Part shown: in pieces, positions 49,966-62,303 of the stretch
How the letters are laid out: each line of letters begins with the position of its first letter
Numbering within the stretch: the first letter of the stretch is position 1
Assembly: GCA_029553475.1 (NCBI GenBank)
Contig: JAKPKV010000050.1
Coordinates: forward strand, 1-64,000
Length of the DNA stretch: 64,000 nt
Source of the DNA: Armatimonadota bacterium
GTDB lineage: Bacteria > Armatimonadota > Hebobacteria > CAIYQO01
Reading direction: 5' to 3'
Translations under genes and position numbers: made by a program
The notes under the pieces: generated by a model
The model's database searches: none
The model's input: only the letters and a program-made list of their open reading frames with translations
Told to the model about the DNA's origin: nothing

Positions 49966-51282
49966 ATGCTCGACGCGCTCCTTGCGGCCCCGGCGCTGGT
50001 CAAAGTCCTCGGCTCGCTGGCCATCATCCTGATGGCGAATCTGCTGCGCACGCCGCTGCTCTTCGCCATCCTCATCGGCGCGGTGGCGCTGGCGGGGTGG
50101 ACGGGCCGCGCGCCGCTGGAAGCGGCCGCCATCGCCGGCGCCGCGCTCGCCGCGCCGGGCAGCCTGCTGCTGCTCGCGGCCCTCTATCTGGTCATCGGCC
50201 TCGGCAACCAGATGGACGCCGCCGGCGCCATGCGCGACCTGGTGGGCGCCGTGCGGCGGCGCTTCACCCATCGTACCGCCCTCGCCGCGCTGCCGGCGCT
50301 CATTGGCTTTTTGCCCATGCCCGGCGGCGCGGTCTTTTCCGCCCCGCTGGTGGCCGGCTGCGATCCCGACGGCGCCCTCCTCCCCGACCTGAAGTCGCAG
50401 ATCAATTACTGGTTCCGCCATGTCTGGGAATGCTGGTGGCCCATGTATCCCGGCGTCCTCCTCGCCATGCAGCTCAGCGGGCTCGCCGTCTGGCAGGTGA
50501 TGCTCTACGGCCTGCCGCTCACCGTCGCCTGCCTGGGCGCGGGCTATCTCTTCCTGCTGCGGCGGGTGCAGCCGGCGGAGGCCATCGGCGACGCGGCGGA
50601 CGCGGCGCCGCGCGCCTCCCTGCCGCGCCTCCTCACCCCCATCATCGTGGTGGTCGCCGTCTACACGCTGGCGCGGGTGGGCTACGCCGCGCTGAGCCGC
50701 ATCTGGGCGCTGCCCCCCATGAGCGACTTCATCCCCATGGGCCTGGGGGTGCTGGCGGCCATGCTCGCGCTGCAGCGCCAGCGCCCGCTGCCGCGCGCCG
50801 CGTGGCGCACCATCCTCCTCTCCCCGAAAACCGCCACCATGGCCGGCATCATCGCCGCCATGCAGATTTACAGCGCCTTCATCAACGCCAAACTGCCCGG
50901 CGGCACGCTGATGGGCGTGATGGACGCCGAGCTGCACGCCTGGGGCATCCCGCTGTGGGCGGTCACCATCCTCATCCCCTTCATCAGCGGCCTCACCATG
51001 GGCGTCGCCTTCGGCTTCGTCGGCGCCAGTTTCCCCATCGTCATCAGCCTCCTCGGCCCCGACCCCGCCTTCGGCGCCCTGCTCAGCACCGCCGCCCTCG
51101 CCTACGGCTTCGGCTACCTGGGCATGATGCTCTCGCCCGTCCACGTCTGCCTGCTCGTCACCAACGAACACTTCAACACCCGCCTCCACCGCACCCTGCC
51201 GCCGCTCCTCGGCCCGGCAGCCGTCGTCGCCGCCGCGGTGGTGGCCGTGCATCTGGCGCTGAAAGTGCTGGTGCACCCGTAG
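49966..51282 (+). CDS. DUF401-family integral membrane protein
   Basis: The 438-residue protein has about eleven to twelve hydrophobic segments and the DUF401 signatures FLPMPGGAVFSAPLVAG and NYWFRHVWECWWPMYPGVLL. Near the C-terminus LGYMGMMLSP-like text reads FGYLGMMLSPVHVCLLVTNE. The family is related to anion or C4-dicarboxylate permeases of the ion-transporter superfamily, but no substrate is proven to my knowledge. The start is set by the -10 box eight bases upstream. It lies just before the glycosidase run; whether it moves sugars or acids is open. Confidence 0.87.
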   Translation: MLDALLAAPALVKVLGSLAIILMANLLRTPLLFAILIGAVALAGWTGRAPLEAAAIAGAALAAPGSLLLLAALYLVIGLGNQMDAAGAMRDLVGAVRRRFTHRTALAALPALIGFLPMPGGAVFSAPLVAGCDPDGALLPDLKSQINYWFRHVWECWWPMYPGVLLAMQLSGLAVWQVMLYGLPLTVACLGAGYLFLLRRVQPAEAIGDAADAAPRASLPRLLTPIIVVVAVYTLARVGYAALSRIWALPPMSDFIPMGLGVLAAMLALQRQRPLPRAAWRTILLSPKTATMAGIIAAMQIYSAFINAKLPGGTLMGVMDAELHAWGIPLWAVTILIPFISGLTMGVAFGFVGASFPIVISLLGPDPAFGALLSTAALAYGFGYLGMMLSPVHVCLLVTNEHFNTRLHRTLPPLLGPAAVVAAAVVAVHLALKVLVHP

Positions 51283-51356
51283 CGCGCCTGGGCGATGCAT
51301 CACGGCGGCAGGAACACCCTCCTCCACAGCGAATTCCCTCCCCCGGAGGAATCTAT

Positions 51357-52850
51357 ATGTCCGGCTTCATCCAGTGGCGCGTCGCGACCCTCACTTTCAC
51401 CCCCGCGGCGGCGCATGAGCACCCCCTCGATGTCGCCATGACCGCCGAATTCACCGGCCCCGGCGGCGCTGTGCTGCGCGTCCCGGCGTTTTACGACGGC
51501 GCGGGCTGGCAGGCGCGCGTCACGCCGACGCTGCCCGGCGAATGGCGCTACCGCACCGTCTGCGCGGAGGACGCCGGGCTGGACGGACAGCGCGGGTCGT
51601 TCACTGTCCGCCCCGCGGAGGGGGACAACCCGCTGTACCGTCACGGCGGGTTTTTGCGTGTGAGCGAGAACCGCCGCCACCTCGCCTACGCCGACGGCGC
51701 GCCGTTTTTCTGGCTGGGCGATACCTGGTGGTTCTGCCCGTCGCACCTGATGCCCTTCGACGGCGCGAACCGGCCGGAGATCCCCTCCATGTACCGCGCG
51801 CTCATTGACCGGCGGGCGGCGCAGGGCTTTTCCGTGGTGCAGTGGGCCTTCCTCGGCAGCAGCGGCGTGGGCGGGAGATATGCGGACCTTTACACGGGCA
51901 CCTTCAACGCCGCCTACTGGGCGGAGGTGGACCGCTACGTCGCCTACGCCAACGACGCCGGCATCATCCCCGTCATCGGCCTGGGCTTTCACCACGGGCT
52001 GGATATCCCCACGCTGGACGAGCTGTGGCGCGCCTGGCGCTACGTGGTGGCGCGCTACGGCGCGTATGCGGTGGGCTGGCTCATCTGCGGCGAGTATAAT
52101 CTGGCCTCCAACGAGGGGGACTATACCGAGACCGACCTCGCCCGCATCGAGCGCGTGCTGGCGCTGGGGCAGCGCATCAAGGACCACGACCCCTACCGGC
52201 GGGCGATGACCGTCCATCCCTGGTGGCACGGCGGCGACCGGCGCCAGGCGTGGACGCAGCCCTGGTACGACTTCATCATGCTGCAGGGCGGCCACGGGAA
52301 AAGCGGCCCGGCGGCGGAGTTCTACCGCGCGATTTACGCCGACGACCCGGCCCTGCCGCTGCTGGAAGCGGAAACCACCTACGAGGGCATCTTCGGCTTC
52401 GATGACGCCGTGGTGCGCCGCAACGCCTACAAGGCGGTACAGAGCGGCTCCTTCGGCTTCACCTACGGCGCCCACGGCCTCTGGTATCCCACCCAGAGTG
52501 AACAGGATGACAAGTTCAAGGAATGGGGCGACCCCATCCCCTGGTGGAAGGCGATGGACCTCCCCGGCGCCGCGCAGTTGCAGCACCTGCGCCGGTGCTA
52601 CGAGATGGTGGATTGGTGGACCCTTGAACCCCGCGACGCCGCCGAGTTCGTAGATACTCCGCGCGAATGCTTCGCCAAAGCCAACGCCCGCGCCGCCGTG
52701 CTCTACCTCGGCGCGGGCGACGGCGCCGTCACGCTCACCGGCGCGTATCATGTCACGCTCTGCAACCCCCGCACCGGAGAGATGCGTGCCAGCGAAGGCA
52801 CAACGCCGGCGCTGGATGAGCAGGACTGGGTGATCGTGCTACGGAACTAG
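51357..52850 (+). CDS. DUF5060/DUF4038 glycoside hydrolase, GH140-like
   Basis: The 497-residue protein has an N-terminal beta-sandwich (about residues 1-90, DUF5060-like: VPAFYDGAGWQARVTPTLPGEWRY). The catalytic barrel opens with FFWLGDTWWFCPS, the DUF4038 hallmark. Candidate catalytic acids are E246 in WLICGEYN and E337 or E339 in LLEAETTYEG. GH140 members are apiosidases acting on rhamnogalacturonan II, but the wider DUF4038 group is varied. GGAGGA precedes the ATG at 51357. There is no signal peptide. Confidence 0.85.
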   Translation: MSGFIQWRVATLTFTPAAAHEHPLDVAMTAEFTGPGGAVLRVPAFYDGAGWQARVTPTLPGEWRYRTVCAEDAGLDGQRGSFTVRPAEGDNPLYRHGGFLRVSENRRHLAYADGAPFFWLGDTWWFCPSHLMPFDGANRPEIPSMYRALIDRRAAQGFSVVQWAFLGSSGVGGRYADLYTGTFNAAYWAEVDRYVAYANDAGIIPVIGLGFHHGLDIPTLDELWRAWRYVVARYGAYAVGWLICGEYNLASNEGDYTETDLARIERVLALGQRIKDHDPYRRAMTVHPWWHGGDRRQAWTQPWYDFIMLQGGHGKSGPAAEFYRAIYADDPALPLLEAETTYEGIFGFDDAVVRRNAYKAVQSGSFGFTYGAHGLWYPTQSEQDDKFKEWGDPIPWWKAMDLPGAAQLQHLRRCYEMVDWWTLEPRDAAEFVDTPRECFAKANARAAVLYLGAGDGAVTLTGAYHVTLCNPRTGEMRASEGTTPALDEQDWVIVLRN

Positions 52851-52870
52851 TACCAGATATAGCACTGTCT

Positions 52871-53137
52871 GGGCGGGCGAGTGTCCTCACGAGCCGACTC
52901 CGGGAGGAGATAACATCAGTCGTATTCGACCTGTAAGGTAGTCCGCGCCCTCCGCGGCGCGTGGTTTTCGCATCTCTACACCGTGTGGTGAAACGGCAAA
53001 GGGCCGATGGTGGTGGTGCCGGGCACGGTTTCGTATTCCGACAACACGCGCCGCGGAGGGCGCGGACTACATATGGTTTGGTCGCGACAGACCATCACCT
53101 CCACCCGGAGTCGGCTCGTGCGGACACTCGCCCGCCC
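52871..53137. repeat. Nested double hairpin
   Basis: Outer 34-base arms (52871-52904 and 53104-53137, one mismatch) share sequence with 49799-49932. Inside, perfect 26-base arms lie at 52938-52963 and 53045-53070 (starting GTAGTCCGCGCCCTCCGCGG). The gap 52851-53164 has no gene; the structure ends 27 bases before the next start codon. Confidence 0.85.
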
Positions 53138-53164
53138 GGGAAGTTATCCATTTGAGGGAATGCC

Positions 53165-53662
53165 ATGGCATTGCCATTTCGGTTAAGCGAAGGTATTTTC
53201 CTGGAGGATATCCAGGTGTTGCTCCCATGGGGAACCCCACGGGAGCAATTGCGTGAGATCGCGTCACCGGAAGTGCATGCCTCATCACCGGGAAGAGTAG
53301 CGTATACCTGGAGGGATCATCGCTGCCTCGGTGGTCAGACCAGTATCCTGTATGCAGAATTTTTCGACCGCAGTGTGCATGGTATAGAACTGTTTCAGGA
53401 TCGCTACTTTAAATATATGACCCTGTACCTGTGCGCTTTCCTTGATGTCTATAATCCCCGAAAAACTTACGACGAGACCAGAGCGTACCTGATCGATGTA
53501 CTGGGAGTTCCCGCCGAGTCAGTCGATTACCGTGCCTCTCACGGCTACCCATCAACCAGATGGGAATGCGATACCATCAAGGTCGAACTCTATATTTACG
53601 ACAAGAACGGCGATGTCTTTCATCTGGGAATTTCAAAGCATTACAATGAGGAGCCAGGGTAA
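53165..53662 (+). CDS. Small hypothetical protein of atypical composition
   Basis: The 165-residue protein has no signal peptide or membrane segment and no motif I recognise. It is rich in tyrosine and aromatic residues (DRYFKYMTLYLCAFLDVYNP, YIYDKNGDVFHLGISKHY). Its base composition is clearly lower in GC than the adjacent glycosidase genes, and it is preceded by a nested hairpin. Together these point to recent acquisition. The size and composition resemble orphan immunity proteins, but that is only a guess. The ATG at 53165 has GAGGGAA upstream. Confidence 0.65.
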   Translation: MALPFRLSEGIFLEDIQVLLPWGTPREQLREIASPEVHASSPGRVAYTWRDHRCLGGQTSILYAEFFDRSVHGIELFQDRYFKYMTLYLCAFLDVYNPRKTYDETRAYLIDVLGVPAESVDYRASHGYPSTRWECDTIKVELYIYDKNGDVFHLGISKHYNEEPG

Positions 53663-53714
53663 GCTTGTCATGGATGGCTGTTCGAGTACGATACGAGGGC
53701 AAGGAGAAGGAATC

Positions 53715-55151
53715 ATGCATATCACCGTCAACCCATCCGTCATCACCGATTTCCCGCATTTCTGGGAGCCGGTCCTCGGCTCGGAGGGCGCGCATTATCC
53801 CGCCCGGCCGGATGTGCAGGCGCATTACCGGCGGGCGCGTGAGGCGTTCGGCACCACGTTCATCCGCCATCACGGGGTGCTGTGCGACACCAACCTCGTC
53901 TACTTTGAGGACGATCTCGCCAACGCCTATTACCGCTTCGACGGCGTGGACCGCTGCTACGACCCGCTCATCAGCATGGGCATGCGCCCCTTCGTGGAAT
54001 TGAGCTTCATGCCGGAGGCGCTGGCGCGGGCGGGCACCTACATCTTCCACTGGCAGGGCTGCACCGCGCCCCCGCGCGACTACCGCCGCTGGGAAGCGCT
54101 CATCCGCGCCTTCACCCGCCACTGCGTGGACCGCTACGGGCTGGCGGAGGTGCGCCGGTGGTATTTTGAGGTGTGGAACGAGGCGAATATCGGCTTCTGG
54201 AGCGGCACGCAGCAGGAGTACTGGGCGCTGTATGATGCGGCGGCGGCGGCCATCAAGTCGGTGGACGCCGCGCTGAAGGTGGGCGGCCCGGCCAGCGCCG
54301 GCGCGGAGTGGGTGCGGGAGATCCTCGACCACTGCGCGGAGACGGACACGCCCATTGATTTCGTCAGCTACCACGGCTACCCCACCGACGAAGGCTACGT
54401 GGTGGGCGGCGCGCCGATGACCTTCAAAGGGCCCGGCTTCTGGCGCGAGGCGGCGGGCCGCAACTACGCGCTGGTGCGGGAGTCCGCCTTCCCCGACGTG
54501 GAGATTCACGTCACCGAGTGGAACTCCTCGCCGAGCTGCCGCGACGCCACCCACGACAGCCCCCACGGCGCCGCCTACGTCTGCCAGGGCATCAGCGAGG
54601 TGGCGGGCTGCCTAGACACCTTCTCCTATTGGACCGTCTCCGACATTTTCCAGGAAAGCGGCTACCCGTTCAGCGAGTTCCACGGCGGTTTTGGGCTGCT
54701 CACCGTGCACGGCGTGAGGAAACCGAGCTGGCACGCCTTCAGCCTGCTGCGCCGCCTGGGCACGGAGCGCCTGGAGGCGACGGCGGTGAACGCCCCCGCC
54801 GGCGCCGGCGCCCTCGCCACCCGCACGGACGGCGGCGTGCAGCTGCTGCTCTGGCACTTCGCGCAGCCGCCGGTGGAGGCGTCCGCGGAACCCGTCACCG
54901 CCACCATCCCGCTGCCCAACGGCGACTACCGCCTCACCGAGCGCGCCATTGACGCCGACCACGGCAACCCGCTGGCGCTCTGGGAGGAGATGGGCAAACC
55001 CGACCGCCCCACCGCCGACCAGCTCGCCGCCCTCCACGCCGTCGAACCCGGCCGCGCCGGCCGCGCCGTCACCGTCGCCGGCGGCCAGTTCGACTACACC
55101 ATGACCCTGCAGCCGGGCATGGTCCGTATGATCGAGCTGGATGCGCTGTAA
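53715..55151 (+). CDS. GH39-like glycoside hydrolase (beta-xylosidase type)
   Basis: The 478-residue protein is a clan A barrel. The acid/base is E156 in WYFEVWNEANIGFW, the nucleophile E268 in IHVTEWNSSPS. YSYHGYPTD-like text reads FVSYHGYPTD between them. A C-terminal beta-sandwich (about residues 360-478) follows, as in GH39. Known GH39 enzymes are beta-xylosidases and alpha-L-iduronidases. It has no signal peptide. A strong AAGGAGAAGG lies just before the ATG at 53715. It is the second gene of the glycan-use run. Confidence 0.88.
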   Translation: MHITVNPSVITDFPHFWEPVLGSEGAHYPARPDVQAHYRRAREAFGTTFIRHHGVLCDTNLVYFEDDLANAYYRFDGVDRCYDPLISMGMRPFVELSFMPEALARAGTYIFHWQGCTAPPRDYRRWEALIRAFTRHCVDRYGLAEVRRWYFEVWNEANIGFWSGTQQEYWALYDAAAAAIKSVDAALKVGGPASAGAEWVREILDHCAETDTPIDFVSYHGYPTDEGYVVGGAPMTFKGPGFWREAAGRNYALVRESAFPDVEIHVTEWNSSPSCRDATHDSPHGAAYVCQGISEVAGCLDTFSYWTVSDIFQESGYPFSEFHGGFGLLTVHGVRKPSWHAFSLLRRLGTERLEATAVNAPAGAGALATRTDGGVQLLLWHFAQPPVEASAEPVTATIPLPNGDYRLTERAIDADHGNPLALWEEMGKPDRPTADQLAALHAVEPGRAGRAVTVAGGQFDYTMTLQPGMVRMIELDAL

Positions 55152-55220
55152 CCATCGGCAGGACATCGCGCCGTGTGTCGCGAACAATGCCGCACAACCT
55201 GATGACGCAAGGAGTCTGCC

Positions 55221-56678
55221 GTGATCCCCATCACCCTCGGTCGGGCGGCGTTTCGCGATAAGGTGTATGCCTGCTGGCTGGGCAAGAATATCGGCGGCAC
55301 GCTGGGCGCGCCGTATGAGTGCAAGACGTTCGTCAATAACCTGACCTTCTACGACCCCGTGCCGCACGCGCCGCTGCCGAACGATGACCTGGATTTGCAG
55401 CTCGTCTGGCTGGCGATGCTGGAGGAGCGCGGGCCGGCGGTGAGCGTGGCCGATTTCGCGGTATACTGGAAGGCGCTGCTCTGCGCCTACCCGTGGAACG
55501 AATACGGCTTCTGCATGCGCAACCTGGAGCGCGGGCTGATGCCGCCGATGAGCGGGTGGTTCGAGAATTATTACGTGGATGAGATGGGCTCGCCCATCCG
55601 CTCGGAGATCTGGGCGTGCGTGGCGCCGGCGGATCCCGGGCGGGCGGCGGCGCTGGCGTGGATGGACTCGGCGATGGACCACGCCGGCGGCGAGGGGATG
55701 TGGGGCGAGATGTTCTGGGCGGCGGTGGAGAGCGCGGCCTTCGTGGAGTCGGATCCGCTCACCCTCATCACCATCGGGCTGGCGATGATCCCGCCCGCCT
55801 GCAACATCGCCCGCGTCATCCGCGAGGTGCTCTGGTGTCACGCCCACGGCGTCCGCTGGGCGGAGGCGCGCGACCGCGTGGTGCGGATTTACGGCAACGC
55901 CCAGCCCTGCAACGCCATCCAGAACCACGGCTTCACCATCATCGGCTGGCTGTACGGCGAGGATTTCGGCGACCGCCTGTGCAAGGCGGTGAACTGCGCC
56001 TATGACACCGACTGTACCGGCGCCACGCTGGGCTCGGTGCTCGGCATCCTCGGCGGCACCGCGGGCATCCCGCGGCGCTGGAGCGACCCGGTGGGCACCG
56101 GCATCGTGCTGCACAAATTCACTGGCCTCTTCGACGCGCCGGCGACGGTGGATGAACTCACCGACCGCACGATAGCGGTGGCCGAGCGCTTCGTGCCCGC
56201 GGAGGGCGCGCGGGTGGTCTTCGGCGAGCGGACCGCGCTGCCGGCGGATACGCGCACCCGCCTCTTCCGCGCCGAGGAGGCCGCCGCGGCCAGCAGGCGG
56301 GACCTGAAAGCCGCCACTGTGCGCGCCGGCGAGGTGGAGATCACCCTGCACTACGGCGGCGACCCCGTGCTGCTGCCCGGCGTGGGCCGCGCGGTGTCCG
56401 TCAGTTGCCGCAAAGGCGGCACGCCCGTCACCGCGGAAACGGCCATCGCCGCGCCCGCCGGCTGGCAGCTCGACGACGGCATTCTCACCGCTCCCGACTT
56501 CACCGGCGCGGCGACGCTGACGGTGACGGCGGTCGTGGACGGCCATCCCCACACCGCCAGCTTCACGGTGTTCAGCCCCACCGCCACCGACGGCTTCCCC
56601 AGCGCGCGCAATATCGAGTGCTGCGACGCCTGCCACGGGCGCAAGGGGACGTGTGCCTGCGCGCGGCAGGTGGGGTGA
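55221..56678 (+). CDS. ADP-ribosylglycohydrolase-family protein
   Basis: The 485-residue protein begins with GTG at 55221, seven bases after AAGGAG. FRDKVYACWLGKNIGGTLGAPYE, the metal-binding pair in LPNDDLDLQLVW (D55, D56) and DTDCTGATLGSVLG (D262, D264) are the two signatures of the ARH/DraG fold. A C-terminal extension of about 150 residues carries an immunoglobulin-like domain and a cysteine cluster (ECCDACHGRKGTCAC). Proteins of this type inside glycosidase clusters are likely to cleave N- or O-glycosidic bonds in sugars or nucleosides rather than protein ADP-ribose, but this is inference. Confidence 0.87.
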   Translation: MIPITLGRAAFRDKVYACWLGKNIGGTLGAPYECKTFVNNLTFYDPVPHAPLPNDDLDLQLVWLAMLEERGPAVSVADFAVYWKALLCAYPWNEYGFCMRNLERGLMPPMSGWFENYYVDEMGSPIRSEIWACVAPADPGRAAALAWMDSAMDHAGGEGMWGEMFWAAVESAAFVESDPLTLITIGLAMIPPACNIARVIREVLWCHAHGVRWAEARDRVVRIYGNAQPCNAIQNHGFTIIGWLYGEDFGDRLCKAVNCAYDTDCTGATLGSVLGILGGTAGIPRRWSDPVGTGIVLHKFTGLFDAPATVDELTDRTIAVAERFVPAEGARVVFGERTALPADTRTRLFRAEEAAAASRRDLKAATVRAGEVEITLHYGGDPVLLPGVGRAVSVSCRKGGTPVTAETAIAAPAGWQLDDGILTAPDFTGAATLTVTAVVDGHPHTASFTVFSPTATDGFPSARNIECCDACHGRKGTCACARQVG

Positions 56679-56854
56679 GGGGGGCGCCACCAAAGGCATC
56701 AACCGGCGCATCGTCCCTGCCGTACCCGTGGCTCGGCGCGCGGCCCATCGCGGGTCGCACGCCGGGAATGCGGCGTGCAACTTCGCGGTCCTGGTGGTAC
56801 CGGCTTCCTCTCGAAACTAAAGACGCGCGCACGTGACTTCCCTCACCACCGCTC

Positions 56855-56886
56855 GCGCCTTGGCGTCTTTGCGCCCTGGCGTGAGA
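56855..56886. repeat. GCGCCTTGGCGTCTTTGCGCC repeat region
   Basis: The 32 bases beginning GCGCCTTGGCGTCTTTGCGC and ending TGGCGTGAGA resemble 7741-7765. The gap 56679-56983 holds this, a short GATGAC repeat, and no gene. Confidence 0.6.
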
Positions 56887-56947
56887 TCTTTTCGATGACG
56901 ATGACGGCGCGGGGGTGACAGGTATCGGGGATGGGGCGGCGAATTAG

Positions 56948-60055
<3,108 letters not shown>

Positions 60056-60076
60056 CGGAGCAGGATGTATGGTTAA

Positions 60077-60180
60077 TCGTTCGTAGTCGCGCCGCAGCCG
60101 CAGCAAGGCGCGTCCGGATAGGGCAATCTGGTGTAGAAATACGACGCGCCTTGCTGCGGCTGCGGCGCTACTACGAACGA
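60077..60180. repeat. Inverted repeat between the two beta-galactosidase genes
   Basis: 38-base arms 60077-60114 and 60143-60180 pair with one mismatch around 28 bases. The arm contains CGCCGCAGCCGCAGCAAGGC. It could reduce read-through from GH2 into GH42. Confidence 0.8.
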
Positions 60181-60214
60181 ATGGTGAACGATAACACTGA
60201 TGAAAGAGCGTACC

Positions 60215-62197
60215 ATGCAAAAACTCTACTACGGCGCCGCCTACTACCCCGAGCTGTGGCCGGAGGCGGTCATCGCCGAGGACATGCGCTACATGCAGAA
60301 GGCGGGCATCAACTGCGTGCGCATGGGGGAGTTCGCCTGGGCGGCGATGGAGCCGCACGAGGGGGAGATCAGCCTCGATTTCTTCGTGGCGATCATCAAT
60401 CGGCTGCACGCGGCGGGCATCGGCACCGTCTTCTGCACGCCCACGCCCACCCCGCCCATCTGGCTGTCGCACGGGCACCCGGAGCGGATGTATACCGATA
60501 ACCGGGGCTACCCGATGGCGCACGGGGCGCGGCAGCACGTCTGCACGAACAACCCGTACCTGCGCGAGCGCGGCCGCCTCATCGTGGAAGCGTGCGCCCG
60601 CGCGGTGGGCCGGCTGCCGGGGGTGATCGGCTGGCAGACGGACAACGAGTTCAAGTGCCACGTGGGCGAATGCTGCTGCGCCGAATGCGTGCGGCAGTGG
60701 CACGAATGGCTGGAAGCGCGCTACGGCACGGTCGCGCGGCTGAACGACGCCTGGGGGACGGCGGTGTGGAGCGAAGCCTACGAGCGCTTCGACCAGGTGC
60801 CGGCGCCGATGGCCACCACCATGGGGCATAACGCCGCGCTGCAAACGATGTACCGGCTCTTCCATCGGGAGAAAATCGCCGAGTTCCAGCGCGAGCAGGT
60901 GGCGATCATCCGCCGCCATTCCGACGCGCCCATCACCCACAATTCCAACCGCAACTTCCTGCTCGACAACGAGCTGCTGCTGCGCGATCTGGACTTCGCG
61001 TCGTTTGACAACTACCCGGATTGCGACCACTGGCAGGAGATGCTGCTCGACTACGACCTCTGGCGCAACGGCAAGGCGGGCCGGCCCTTCTGGGTGATGG
61101 AGACCAGCCCCGCGCACAACGGCGGGCTGTGGGGCTATCACAAGCCGCATCGCACCGGCTACCTGGTGGCGGAGGCGGTGGCGGCCTATGCCTCCGGCGC
61201 CGAGGGCTTCAGCCACTGGCTGTGGCGGCAGCAGCGCGCCGGCGTGGAGCAAAATCACGGCGCCGTGCTCTCCGCCTGGGGCACGCCCACCGTCGGCTAC
61301 GCCGGCGTGCTGGGGGTGAGCGCCGCCCGCGCGCTGCTGGAGCCGGTGCTGCTGAACTCCGCGCCCGCGCAACGCGAGGTGGCGATGACGTATTCCGACC
61401 GCGCGCGCGCCTACTTCATCACCGAGCCGTATGACGTGGGGCAGTATATCCCGCTGGCGCGCCGCTGGTTCGACGTGCTCCTCGCCGCCGGGCTGCCGCG
61501 CGATCTGCTTTTCGAGGGGGCGGCGCTGGACGGCTACAAGCTGCTCACCACCCCCTTCGTGCCGTATCTCTCGCCGGAATACCTGGCGCGGGCGCGGGCG
61601 TTCGTGGAGGCGGGGGGCCTCTGGATCGCCGGGCCGCTCACCGGCGGGCGTACCGGCGAGCACACCGTGCCCACCGACGCCGCCCTCGGCGCGCTGGAAG
61701 GGCTGGCCGGGGTGGAGACGCTCTACACCTACCCGCTCACCAATACCGGCGCCCTCGGCGTCGCCTTCGGCCAGGCCGCGCCCCTGACCGGCTGGGCGGC
61801 GACCTTCCTGCCGACCGGCGCGGCGGCGATGGGCGTGCTGGAAGGCGGCGTCACCCCCGGCCTCGCCTTCATCACCGAGCATCAGGTCGGCAAGGGCAAA
61901 CTCGTCCTCCTCGGCGCGCTGCCGGAGGGGGAGGACGGCGCGGCGCTGCTGGCGGCGATGTTCCGCCACTACGCCGCCGAAGCGGGCGTCGCGCCGGCTT
62001 TGGAGACGTCCTCCGGCACCATCGCCCTCCCGCGCACCGATGACACCGGCCTTTTCTGGGTCGTCGTCAACATGGACGGCTGGGGCGGCACGGCGGCGCT
62101 GCCCGCCCCGGCGGTGGACCTGCTGAACCGGGAGCAGTTCCCCGCTGGCACGCTGGAGCTGGCGGCGTATGGGTGGCGGGCCATCCGTATGGTATAA
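60215..62197 (+). CDS. GH42 beta-galactosidase
   Basis: The 660-residue protein opens KLYYGAAYYPELWPEAVIAEDM, the GH42 N-terminus. Acid/base is E145 in GWQTDNEFKCH, nucleophile E296 in WVMETSPAHNG. A cysteine cluster (C148, C153, C154, C155, C158) after the acid/base matches the zinc site of thermophile-type GH42 enzymes. The trimerisation domain and C-terminal beta-sandwich follow. It removes beta-galactosyl residues from short oligosaccharides. ATG 60215 is chosen over 60200 for its AAAGAG spacing. No signal peptide is present. Confidence 0.95.
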   Translation: MQKLYYGAAYYPELWPEAVIAEDMRYMQKAGINCVRMGEFAWAAMEPHEGEISLDFFVAIINRLHAAGIGTVFCTPTPTPPIWLSHGHPERMYTDNRGYPMAHGARQHVCTNNPYLRERGRLIVEACARAVGRLPGVIGWQTDNEFKCHVGECCCAECVRQWHEWLEARYGTVARLNDAWGTAVWSEAYERFDQVPAPMATTMGHNAALQTMYRLFHREKIAEFQREQVAIIRRHSDAPITHNSNRNFLLDNELLLRDLDFASFDNYPDCDHWQEMLLDYDLWRNGKAGRPFWVMETSPAHNGGLWGYHKPHRTGYLVAEAVAAYASGAEGFSHWLWRQQRAGVEQNHGAVLSAWGTPTVGYAGVLGVSAARALLEPVLLNSAPAQREVAMTYSDRARAYFITEPYDVGQYIPLARRWFDVLLAAGLPRDLLFEGAALDGYKLLTTPFVPYLSPEYLARARAFVEAGGLWIAGPLTGGRTGEHTVPTDAALGALEGLAGVETLYTYPLTNTGALGVAFGQAAPLTGWAATFLPTGAAAMGVLEGGVTPGLAFITEHQVGKGKLVLLGALPEGEDGAALLAAMFRHYAAEAGVAPALETSSGTIALPRTDDTGLFWVVVNMDGWGGTAALPAPAVDLLNREQFPAGTLELAAYGWRAIRMV

Positions 62198-62228
62198 TTC
62201 ACCGCGGAGAACGCGGAGCGCGCAGAGG
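62198..62228. repeat. CTCTGCG...GCGGTGAAT repeat, copy 3 (inverted)
   Basis: Begins at the stop codon of the GH42 gene. A TATAAT at 62193-62198 overlaps the stop and would serve the amidase gene downstream. Confidence 0.7.
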
Positions 62229-62303
62229 TAGCGATGATGGTCGGCCCCGACGGCCCGCGGGGCGTGCCACTGCCAAACCGTGCGGTGAATGAAGGGGACG
62301 CAC

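Noticed and set aside
49935-52850. A single 971-codon frame reaching from upstream of the DUF401 gene through the GH140-like gene
   Set aside because: Only the last 497 codons (from 51357) are real; the first part is the wrong frame across the DUF401 gene.
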